DNA of 25,434 bases from Fidelibacterota bacterium (GTDB lineage Bacteria; Marinisomatota; Marinisomatia; Marinisomatales; UBA1611): assembly GCA_002722105.1 (NCBI GenBank), contig PBKF01000042.1:1-25434 (forward strand), given 5' to 3'. Position numbers and translations under genes: made by a program. Below the pieces are notes generated by a model. It did not search any database and was not told where the DNA came from. It saw nothing but the letters and a program-made list of their open reading frames with translations. How positions within the stretch are numbered: position 1 is the first letter of the stretch; every line of letters begins with the position of its first letter. Shown here in pieces: positions 6,229 to 13,389 of the stretch.

Positions 6229-6255
6229 TTTGTGGTATGATATGTAGATTTGGGA
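6229..6255 (+). promoter_or_regulatory. TTTG-N12-TAGATTTG promoter abutting the NTF2-like gene
   Basis: TTTG (6229-6232), 12 nt (containing GGTATGAT), TAGATTTG (6245-6252), then GGA and the ATG at 6256. This is the best-preserved copy of the module. TATGAT in the spacer is an alternative sigma-70-type -10. Confidence 0.55.
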
Positions 6256-6781
6256 ATGCATAGCTATATATCACTATTATTTTTTATACCATTTGTTACT
6301 TTTGGTCAGGACAAGTTTCAACCTGGCAATACAAACATAAACTCAGTAGATAGAATTGCCATCAATGATGTTATAGATGCTTATGGTATTTATTGGGACA
6401 ATAATGACCTTGAATCTTATTTGTCTCTATTTTCTGATGATGCTATTGGTGTGACTTACAGTCCAAACGGTGAAAGAGTTGAAGTAAGAATAAAAAATGA
6501 ATACTCCATTGTTGCAAGAGAAAGGATGAATTATTTTGAGACAAATGCAATGCAAAGAAGAAAAATGATGGCTAATAAATTATTTTTAGAACTAAATGAA
6601 AATTATGCACATTTGCACCAATATATGACTTTATTAACGACAAATAATAATTTAAAAACTGAAATTGTTAGTTCTGTTTTCTATGTTTTTAAATTGAAAA
6701 AAAATAAATGCTGTTTGGAATATATTTTATAGAGAGGTAAAAAAACTAATACAAAACTTGACCTTCAATTCAAATAGATAA
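6256..6781 (+). pseudogene. secreted NTF2/SnoaL-like protein, apparently frameshifted at an A8 run
   Basis: The intact reading frame ends at 6732 (158 aa): a signal peptide (YISLLFFIPFVTFGQ), then VDRIAINDVIDAYGIYWDNNDLESYLSLFSDDA, a typical N-terminal half of a SnoaL/NTF2-like cone domain (Y...D..D...y..lF..DA). Near the end it reads FYVFKLKKNKCCLEYIL and stops. The domain normally continues with a K...W.I..R strand. Dropping one A from the eight-A run at 6697-6704 gives ...FKLKKINAVWNIFYREVKK and continues to a stop at 6779-6781, restoring the expected W.I..RE strand. A recent +1 change, sequencing error or slippage could each explain this. NTF2-like domains bind small ligands or act as enzymes; no reaction can be assigned. 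Start 6256 was preferred to TTG 6250, which is part of the promoter box. Confidence 0.6.
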
Positions 6782-6990
6782 TCAAAAATGTTTTTGAGTA
6801 GAAGTGTCATTATTTTGCAAATGTTAAATAGGCACAACTATATAAAACATTACCATGGAATAATAATAATATAGTTGATTATGTATAAGTGAGTGTAAAT
6901 TCGTTTGACATCAAAATAATTATCTAACGATAACAATGATTTCTTTGAGATAGAATTAAAAAAAGTTTCACACAAAAAGAAAGGCAATCT

Positions 6991-9957
6991 ATGAAGAATT
7001 CTCTAAACATTTTCATTCTAATCAGTACTGTTACTGCAGCAACAATTCATGTTCCTGCAGATTATCCTACAATTCAAGAAGGGATAGATGCATCTACTAA
7101 TGGAGATTCTGTTATAGTAGAACAAGGGATTTATTCGGAAAATTTAATTCTTGAAAAGGAAATCGTTCTGGCCAGCCACGCCATCTTTGATGATCTAAGT
7201 ACGAACTGGATGAATAATGAAACTATACATGGAACTGTTATCAGGGGTGAACATAATGGTAGTTGTTTAGTTGTTCGTTACGGAAACATCCAACCAACTG
7301 TCATGGGTTTTACGTTCGAAGATGGAAATGGTACATATATGAGAATCAATACAGGTTGCTCTGAAAGTAAAGAGAGATCAGGCGGTGCAATGGCGATTTA
7401 TAAAGCTTATCCAACTGTTAATTACAATCGATTCATGAATAATGGTTTACCTGAAGAGAATAGCCAAGATGTTGCGAGTGGAGGTGCGGTTAGTCATTTT
7501 GCTGATGATGATGTGGAGTTTGATGAGGATCGGGGTAATGCAAGTCAAAATAATAATCTAAATAGGGACATACCTGGCGAGTTAAATTTTCAGAATAATT
7601 ATTTTGAAAATAATGCCAGCGGTGATGGGAAAAACTTTTATTCTTTTGGTTATGACGGTTCAATTAATGTAAGCGGTAGTATATTTGAAGACATAGATTG
7701 CAACTTGAATACTGTCAACGACTTTGTTTTACGTTCAATTGAAGATGAAGCAGATTATATCCAAAATAATATATCTGGTAACTGTATAGAAGAAAATACT
7801 TATTATGTATCTGCTGTAGATGGTAATGATGCCAATTCCGGATCAGAGACAAATCCTTTCCGGTCTATTCGCCATGCATTGAGTCTTGTTAAACACGCAG
7901 TAGGTGGAGTCACAACACTTTATTTGGCTCCAGGGGTTTATTCAAAATCAACGAATGGTGAGATATTTCCAATTGTACTTCCCGATAATGTTTATCTCAT
8001 AGGAGAAGATCCAGAAACAACAATATTAGATGCAGATGCTAATCAAAATAACGAAGCAGCTGTTATTGTTATTAAAGAAGTTGAAAATGTACGAGTTGAA
8101 AGTTTGACCCTTACTGGGGGATATTCAGAAGTTAATCACGGTTGTGCTGGTGGTGGTGCTCTTTTAATTACAGCGAATGACATAGATAATCTTGCTTGGG
8201 AAATGGTACCAAATAACGCAGAAATTGAAAATATAATTATTGAAAACAGTCACTCTCATAATGGTGGAGGGCTTTCGTTATTTAGGGTTGATGGCCCTAC
8301 CCTCAATGGTGTGACAGTACGAAATAATGAAGCCACAATGATGGGAGGTGGTATCAATGTCTATGCTTCCAATATTACATTGTCAGAAATTGAAATTTAT
8401 AATAACTCTTGTATTGGAACATACTATAATGGATTTAATGAAGTCGGTCATGGAGGTGGTCTTTTCTTAAACCATTCTTCTGGTACCTTTGATCAATTAC
8501 ATATTTATAATAATACTGCTTCCATGAATGGTGGTGGTGTTTGGTCTAGTGAAGGATCGGATTGGGTAATGTCTAATTCAGTGGTGGAAGATAATATAGC
8601 TCCATATATGGGTGGTGGTTTCGGGTTTTGGAATCACAATGGTTATGATGATTTAAATGCAACACTGCAAAATGTTACTATAGCTAATAATGTTGCCCAA
8701 CAGGGATTTTTTATTGGGTACGGTGGAGGAGTTTGGGCAAATAATTCTAGTACTGTTTTTGAGAATTGTAGTTTTATTAATAACGTAGCGCATAATAACG
8801 GAGGCGCTGTTAATTATCATGGTGGTAGCTCTTCACCAGTATTTAAAAATACTCTTTTTGATGGTAATTCATCCACAGCATATGGGGGAGCTATTTATAT
8901 AGCTGAAGACGCAGGAGGTTTTCATGTGGAAGGTTGTACTTTTGTCAATAATTCATCCGCAAATAATGGGGGAGCTATTCAAACTAGTAAATCTGGAAAT
9001 GTAATAAATTCCACCTTTTTTGGAAATACTACGGGCGAATATGGTGCGATCAGTATAGGCCAGCAATCAGTATATGTTGATGTTTACAACTCGATATTGT
9101 GGAACGATAATCTGTCCCATGAATTTGGAGGGTATGTAGGAGGTTTTACTGTAATGCACACCAATATACAAGAATCAGGTAATCCTGACTATGACGGATA
9201 TTGGACAGGAAATGGTAATATTATTTCTGATCCACTTTTTACAGATGCAGAAAATGGGGACTTTACTTTACAAGCTGGTTCACCCTGCATTGATGCCGGT
9301 ACAGCAGATTTAAATGGTAATGGAACAGACGATATATTTGACTATTTTGGATTAGCTCCAGATATGGGAGCTAATGAATTTATTTCGGTAGTAACGGGCG
9401 TGCAATACGCGATTGTATCTTCGTCAGTTGTTCTTTACTGGGATTTAATTGATAATGCCCAGTACTACAAAGTAGAAAGATCAACAGACTCTACATTTAC
9501 AGAAAATCTCCAATCTAATTACGTGCAAACGATCACCTATACAGACAATAACTTGGAATACAATACAGAGTATTTTTACAGAGTTTCTGCTTTTTTGGGT
9601 AGTTATTGGTCTGGGCACTCAGATGCTATATCCGTCACGATAGAATATGTGGGATTAGCTGACGGTAACCAAATACCAAGTGAATATAACCTTTATCAGA
9701 ACCATCCAAATCCTTTTAATCCCACAACAACACTACGCTATGATCTTCCTGAAGATGGCATGGTAAATATTACAATATATGATATGATGGGAAGAAAAGT
9801 CATTTCTCTGGTAAATGATCATCAGACAGTAGGATATAAATCCATCCAATGGAATGGAAAAAACAATTTAGGTGAGCCTGTATCAGCAGGTGTTTACTTA
9901 TATATGCTTCATGTAGGTGAATTCCACCAGACAAATAAAATGATCCTATTGAAATAA
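6991..9957 (+). CDS. large secreted right-handed beta-helix protein with FN3 and C-terminal sorting domain
   Basis: A 988-aa protein. A signal peptide (about 1-17) is followed by HVPADYPTIQEGID..., the usual first turn of a pectin-lyase-like helix. A second helix begins near 271 with YYVSAVDGNDANSG...NPFRSIRHAL, a DUF1565-type start, and runs through many N/G-rich coils carrying GGG or GGA turns to about 700. It is capped by DPLFTDAENGDFTLQAGSPCIDAG, as in choice-of-anchor Q proteins. A fibronectin III-like domain spans about 800-888. The end (899-988), NLYQNHPNPFNPTT...GVYLYMLHVGEF..TNKMILLK, is the FCB-type C-terminal sorting domain used for type IX-like secretion and surface anchoring. It is probably a surface adhesin or polysaccharide-binding protein, or an inactive or unrecognised lyase; no catalytic residues were identified. 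AAAGG lies 6 nt before the ATG. It neighbours a sulfatase. Confidence 0.85.
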   Translation: MKNSLNIFILISTVTAATIHVPADYPTIQEGIDASTNGDSVIVEQGIYSENLILEKEIVLASHAIFDDLSTNWMNNETIHGTVIRGEHNGSCLVVRYGNIQPTVMGFTFEDGNGTYMRINTGCSESKERSGGAMAIYKAYPTVNYNRFMNNGLPEENSQDVASGGAVSHFADDDVEFDEDRGNASQNNNLNRDIPGELNFQNNYFENNASGDGKNFYSFGYDGSINVSGSIFEDIDCNLNTVNDFVLRSIEDEADYIQNNISGNCIEENTYYVSAVDGNDANSGSETNPFRSIRHALSLVKHAVGGVTTLYLAPGVYSKSTNGEIFPIVLPDNVYLIGEDPETTILDADANQNNEAAVIVIKEVENVRVESLTLTGGYSEVNHGCAGGGALLITANDIDNLAWEMVPNNAEIENIIIENSHSHNGGGLSLFRVDGPTLNGVTVRNNEATMMGGGINVYASNITLSEIEIYNNSCIGTYYNGFNEVGHGGGLFLNHSSGTFDQLHIYNNTASMNGGGVWSSEGSDWVMSNSVVEDNIAPYMGGGFGFWNHNGYDDLNATLQNVTIANNVAQQGFFIGYGGGVWANNSSTVFENCSFINNVAHNNGGAVNYHGGSSSPVFKNTLFDGNSSTAYGGAIYIAEDAGGFHVEGCTFVNNSSANNGGAIQTSKSGNVINSTFFGNTTGEYGAISIGQQSVYVDVYNSILWNDNLSHEFGGYVGGFTVMHTNIQESGNPDYDGYWTGNGNIISDPLFTDAENGDFTLQAGSPCIDAGTADLNGNGTDDIFDYFGLAPDMGANEFISVVTGVQYAIVSSSVVLYWDLIDNAQYYKVERSTDSTFTENLQSNYVQTITYTDNNLEYNTEYFYRVSAFLGSYWSGHSDAISVTIEYVGLADGNQIPSEYNLYQNHPNPFNPTTTLRYDLPEDGMVNITIYDMMGRKVISLVNDHQTVGYKSIQWNGKNNLGEPVSAGVYLYMLHVGEFHQTNKMILLK

Positions 9958-9981
9958 ATTAAATACATATCAGGAAATTTT

Positions 9982-10024
9982 AAACCCCGTCTTTTTGTTG
10001 ATTCAGAAAACGGGGTTTTTTTTA
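9982..10024 (+). terminator. intrinsic terminator after the beta-helix gene
   Basis: AAACCCCG (9982-9989) pairs with CGGGGTTT, with a further T-rich/A-rich extension of the stem around a TTGATT loop, followed by a run of eight or more T. Confidence 0.88.
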
Positions 10025-10145
10025 CAATATCAAAATATGAATAATTCTATAAGAACATTCAATTATAAATCTATAGTAATATTATCAATACTTGATTTTC
10101 AAGTAATTTTTAAATCACAAGAGACCTAAAAGGAAAATAAATCTA

Positions 10146-11954
10146 ATGATCAAATATTTTTTATGCCTAATCTTTATTATTCATCAAGGTTTTTGTCAAA
10201 AAAAACCAAACGTGGTGATTGTCATGACTGATGATCAAGGCTATGGTGAAATGTCTATTCATGGGAATCCAGTACTAAAAACTCCACACTTAGATAAATT
10301 AGCTGCAGAAAGTACACAATTCAGTGATTTTCATACCTCACCCATGTGTGCGCCGACACGTGGGTCTCTTATTACTGGAATGGATCCAGCCAAAAATGGT
10401 TGTGTCAATGTTAGTAGTGGAAGAGCTAACCTGAGAAAAGAACTTACTACTCTTGCAGATATTTTTAGCAATAACGGATATGAAACAGGAATCTTTGGAA
10501 AATGGCATTTAGGTGATAATTATCCTTACAGGCCTCAAGATAGAGGGTTTAAAGAAAGTATTTGGTTTCCTTCTTCTCATATTGGATCTGTACCAGATTA
10601 TTGGGGTAATGATTATTTTGACGATACATATATACATAATGGTAAACGCAAAAAATTTAATGGATATTGTACCGATGTATTTTTTGATAATGCAATCGAA
10701 TATATAAAAAAAGCTAAAAAACAAAACAAACCCTTTATGGTTTTCCTTTCTACAAATACTCCACATTGGCCATTTATACCCAAAGAAGAAGATGCTATCG
10801 CAATTCAAGAAGAATTTAAAAAATCAGTTATTTCTAAAAATAATATTAATAATAAAGAAGATTTAATCAACTATTTAGCTATGATTAGAAATATTGATAC
10901 TAATATTGGTCAATTAAGAAAGTTCTTAGATAAAAATAACCTCGATGAGAATACGATATTCATTTTTTTAACAGATAATGGGAGTATTTGGGCACCTCGT
11001 TATTATGATGCTGGGATGCGAGGAGAGAAAACACAATTTTGGGAAGGGGGACACCGCGTACCCCTTTTTATCCATTTCCCTAATGGTAATTTCAAAACAA
11101 GCATAGTGGACGGTCTAACACAGGTTCAAGATATTCTTCCCACTCTAATAGATCTTTGCAAGTTGGAGATAAATCGTTTTGTGGATTTTGATGGTATCAG
11201 CTTAATACATCAACTTAAAGAAAAGAAACCTATTCCAGAAGAACGTATCTTTGTGAATGCTTATAGTCGAATGCCAGGTGGTTTTGAATATCCATCACCC
11301 TATGGCCAAACATTGGTAAAAAAAGAAAAATCTGTTGTACTATGGAAAGAGTGGAGATTATTTGAAAACCGAAAACTATATAATCTAAAAAATGACCCGA
11401 TGCAAACTACAGATGTCTTAAATCAATATCCTGATGTCGCCTTAAAAATGAAATCTCATTTGAACACTTGGTGGGAATCTGTAAAAGATATTGCCAATGA
11501 ACCGCAGCGCATCATAATTGGAAGCGAAAAAGAAAACCCAATGATGCTTACAGCATGTGATTGGATAGATGTTTTTATTGATCAACAATACCAAGTAAAA
11601 ATAGGTTCTGAAAAGAATGGTTATTGGCTTCTTGATGTTGCAAAAAGTGGTACTTATGAATTTGAGCTACGTAGATGGCCTAAAGAATTAGACCGTGCCC
11701 TTTCTGAACCAGAAAAGGGTAAAGAATCGATCCCTTTAAAGCAAGCTCGACTTTTTATCAATAATGTTCTACATCAGGATGATTATAAACCTTATTCATA
11801 TGAGGGTGCAAAGATTAAGCTTAACCCTGAAGATAAATCAGCGAAATTCAAAGTTGAATTGAAAAAGGGACCAATTGCACTTCACACATGGTTTGATAAA
11901 ACAAGATATAACACAGCATTTGGTGCGTATTATGTGTATGTTGAAAAACTATAA
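10146..11954 (+). CDS. secreted formylglycine-dependent sulfatase (arylsulfatase A-like)
   Basis: A 602-aa S1-type sulfatase that hydrolyses sulfate esters. A signal peptide (about 1-18, ending GFCQ) indicates export. Visible motifs: VIVMTDDQGYG with the metal-binding D29-D30-Q31; the active-site signature C68-A-P-T-R72-GSLITG, in which Cys68 should be converted to formylglycine; GKWHLG with K119 and H121; and TDNG with D277-N278, the second metal-binding pair. The C-terminal 130 residues form a beta-rich accessory region (YEFELRRWP, QARLFINN) often found in marine polysaccharide sulfatases. The maturation enzyme (FGE or anSME) is not in the window. Substrate is unknown; the beta-helix neighbour suggests a sulfated polysaccharide. 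AAAGGA lies 11 nt before the ATG, a rather long spacer. Confidence 0.93.
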   Translation: MIKYFLCLIFIIHQGFCQKKPNVVIVMTDDQGYGEMSIHGNPVLKTPHLDKLAAESTQFSDFHTSPMCAPTRGSLITGMDPAKNGCVNVSSGRANLRKELTTLADIFSNNGYETGIFGKWHLGDNYPYRPQDRGFKESIWFPSSHIGSVPDYWGNDYFDDTYIHNGKRKKFNGYCTDVFFDNAIEYIKKAKKQNKPFMVFLSTNTPHWPFIPKEEDAIAIQEEFKKSVISKNNINNKEDLINYLAMIRNIDTNIGQLRKFLDKNNLDENTIFIFLTDNGSIWAPRYYDAGMRGEKTQFWEGGHRVPLFIHFPNGNFKTSIVDGLTQVQDILPTLIDLCKLEINRFVDFDGISLIHQLKEKKPIPEERIFVNAYSRMPGGFEYPSPYGQTLVKKEKSVVLWKEWRLFENRKLYNLKNDPMQTTDVLNQYPDVALKMKSHLNTWWESVKDIANEPQRIIIGSEKENPMMLTACDWIDVFIDQQYQVKIGSEKNGYWLLDVAKSGTYEFELRRWPKELDRALSEPEKGKESIPLKQARLFINNVLHQDDYKPYSYEGAKIKLNPEDKSAKFKVELKKGPIALHTWFDKTRYNTAFGAYYVYVEKL

Positions 11955-12083
11955 CCAAATTATTGTTATTAATTTTTGTGGGGTTAGAATTACAATAATA
12001 TAAATTGATCTATTTATCGAAATTGTATAGAAACAAAATTGCACCTAAATTTAAAGGTTTTACGACGAGGAATTTGTGAAATT

Positions 12084-12155
12084 GCCTTCGTAGTTCAATG
12101 GATAGAACAAGTGCCTCCTAAGCATTAGATGCAGGTTCGATTCCTGCCGAGGGCA
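12084..12155 (+). tRNA. tRNA-Arg (anticodon CCT)
   Basis: The acceptor GCCTTCG pairs with CGAGGGC (one G-T). The anticodon stem AGTGC/GCATT encloses CTCCTAA, giving anticodon CCT (reads AGG). The T arm GCAGG-TTCGATT-CCTGC is canonical, and A is the discriminator. CCA is not encoded. The TPR gene starts 31 nt downstream and may be cotranscribed. Confidence 0.93.
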
Positions 12156-12186
12156 CTTTAAGTTCAATTTAATTGTTAGGAATGTT

Positions 12187-12861
12187 ATGTTAAAACCAAA
12201 GAAAAAAATTACAAAAAAAGAAATTCAAAGGGATCCATTCTTAGAATCAGTTGACAAAGCACAGGCATATTTAGAGCAAAGAAGATCTCTGTATATGAAA
12301 ATTGCAATTGGAATTATTATAGTCTTGATTGGTTATAATATAATAACACAAAAAAGCGAACAGAGAAATATTGAAGCAAATAATTTATTGGGACAAGCTA
12401 TGGTAGCTTTAGACCGTAGTGATGTAAATAATTCTAAATTTCAGCTAGAGACTATTGCAAATGAATACTCCGGAACTCATAGCGCAAAACTAGCGGGTTA
12501 TTATTTAGGTAAATTGATGTATGAATCAGGTGATTACGCTTCTGCTGAAATTCATTTATCCAAATTCTTAAAAGATTACTCCATAGATTTAATAACACCT
12601 GCAGCATCTTTAATGTTAGCAGATATTGCCATTCAAAATGGACAATCAGATAATGCACTATCTTTGTTAAATCGCCTAACTAATAAAAGGGTCGGTAGTC
12701 ATACTTCACGTATGATGGAATTAGAAAAAGCCAAGGTATTTTTGAATCAGGGTGATTTAGAAGCTGTTGGTAATATCGCTAATAGTATTTTAAACGAAAA
12801 AAATGTTTCTTCAGTTCAGAAGCAAATTGCTGAAGAACTCATGGGAAAAATATCTGGCTAA
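12187..12861 (+). CDS. YfgM-like membrane-anchored tetratricopeptide protein
   Basis: A 224-aa protein. A Lys-rich cytoplasmic N-terminus (about 1-36) precedes a single transmembrane helix at 37-53 (MKIAIGIIIVLIGYNII) and a periplasmic part made of TPR-like helix pairs (LLGQAMVALDRSDVNNSKFQLETIANEY; KLAGYYLGKLMYESGDYASAEIHLSKFLKDY; ASLMLADIAIQNGQSDNALSLLNRL). This architecture matches YfgM/TPR_21-type proteins, which in E. coli work beside PpiD and the Sec translocon; that role is inferred here only from architecture. AGGA lies 5 nt before the ATG. The gene is placed between tRNA-Arg and the rimP-nusA operon, with a hairpin terminator 42 nt after its stop. Confidence 0.72.
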   Translation: MLKPKKKITKKEIQRDPFLESVDKAQAYLEQRRSLYMKIAIGIIIVLIGYNIITQKSEQRNIEANNLLGQAMVALDRSDVNNSKFQLETIANEYSGTHSAKLAGYYLGKLMYESGDYASAEIHLSKFLKDYSIDLITPAASLMLADIAIQNGQSDNALSLLNRLTNKRVGSHTSRMMELEKAKVFLNQGDLEAVGNIANSILNEKNVSSVQKQIAEELMGKISG

Positions 12862-12864
12862 ATT

Positions 12865-12886
12865 ATTGTAAAAATGTCTGAATTTG
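12865..12886 (+). promoter_or_regulatory. possible promoter of the rimP-nusA operon
   Basis: ATTG (12865-12868), 10 nt, TGAATTTG (12879-12886), one mismatch from TANNTTTG. If used, transcription would begin near 12890 and the hairpin at 12904-12933 would lie in the operon leader. Confidence 0.25.
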
Positions 12887-12903
12887 CTTAGTATTGCGGG
12901 CTG

Positions 12904-12933
12904 AAAAGCGGGTGAAATGCCCGCTTTTCTTTT
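12904..12933 (+). terminator. intrinsic terminator or attenuator just before rimP
   Basis: AAAAGCGGG (12904-12912) pairs perfectly with CCCGCTTTT (12920-12928) around a 7-nt loop, followed by CTTTT. GCGGGC at 12896-12901 can pair with GCCCGC (12919-12924) instead, so two mutually exclusive hairpins are possible. The rimP ATG follows 7 nt later. Confidence 0.85.
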
Positions 12934-12940
12934 GTCTAAA

Positions 12941-13375
12941 ATGAACAAATTGACACCAATAGTTAAAGAGAACTTGTCTCCGGGGATGATCCTTATGGGA
13001 ATACAAGAAGATTATCGAGGAAATTATCTTCGAATAATTATTGATGCCGAAGCACCAGTAACTCTTGAAGAGACAACAGACTTATCTCTAAGATTGAGAA
13101 ATTCAAAAACATTTGAATCTTTTTTCCCAAATGGATTCAGACTAGAAGTGACGACTCCAGGGCTTGATAAACCTTTACTTTATCCATTCCAATATCGAAA
13201 AAATAGAAACAGATTGTTGAAGGTGGAATTTTATGAAGATGATAAACTAACTACCATCACTGGTAAAATTCTTCAAGCAGATGAAGAAAAGATACAACTG
13301 GAATATAATTCAAATGTCATTGATGTGTCTTATGATAAAATTAAATCTGCACAAGTAAAAATTTCATTTAAATAG
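12941..13375 (+). CDS. rimP: ribosome maturation factor RimP
   Basis: A 144-aa protein needed for assembly of the 30S subunit. The central signature FRLEVTTPGLDKPLLYPFQYRKNRNRLLKVEF matches the RimP core (LEVSSPGLDRPL...F.R..G..V.V), and the N-terminal YRGNYLRIIIDAEAPVTLEETTDLSLRLRN matches the first alpha/beta domain. The C-terminal SH3-like domain (GKILQADEEKIQLEYN) is present. The length is near the family norm. An upstream in-frame ATG at 12917 lies inside the terminator stem, so ATG 12941 is preferred. There is no clear Shine-Dalgarno; the stretch TTTTGTCTAAA precedes the start. It is the first gene of the nusA-infB operon, as in many bacteria. Confidence 0.9.
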   Translation: MNKLTPIVKENLSPGMILMGIQEDYRGNYLRIIIDAEAPVTLEETTDLSLRLRNSKTFESFFPNGFRLEVTTPGLDKPLLYPFQYRKNRNRLLKVEFYEDDKLTTITGKILQADEEKIQLEYNSNVIDVSYDKIKSAQVKISFK

Positions 13376-13389
13376 TTTTAGGAGGTATT

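Noticed and set aside
6200..6230. Integron attC-like core (GTTAGGT with an upstream AAC)
   Set aside because: Only one GTTRRRY-like core was seen, with no matching partner sites at the other gene boundaries and no integrase; a decayed terminator explains it better.
10090..10115. ACTTGA-TTT-TCAAGT hairpin before the sulfatase gene
   Set aside because: The stem is AT-rich with a 3-nt loop, and a strong terminator already lies just upstream; no role can be supported.
12917..12940. Upstream in-frame ATG for rimP
   Set aside because: It falls within the loop and 3' arm of a perfect terminator hairpin, and the added residues (MPAFLLSK) simply translate that hairpin and its T-run.
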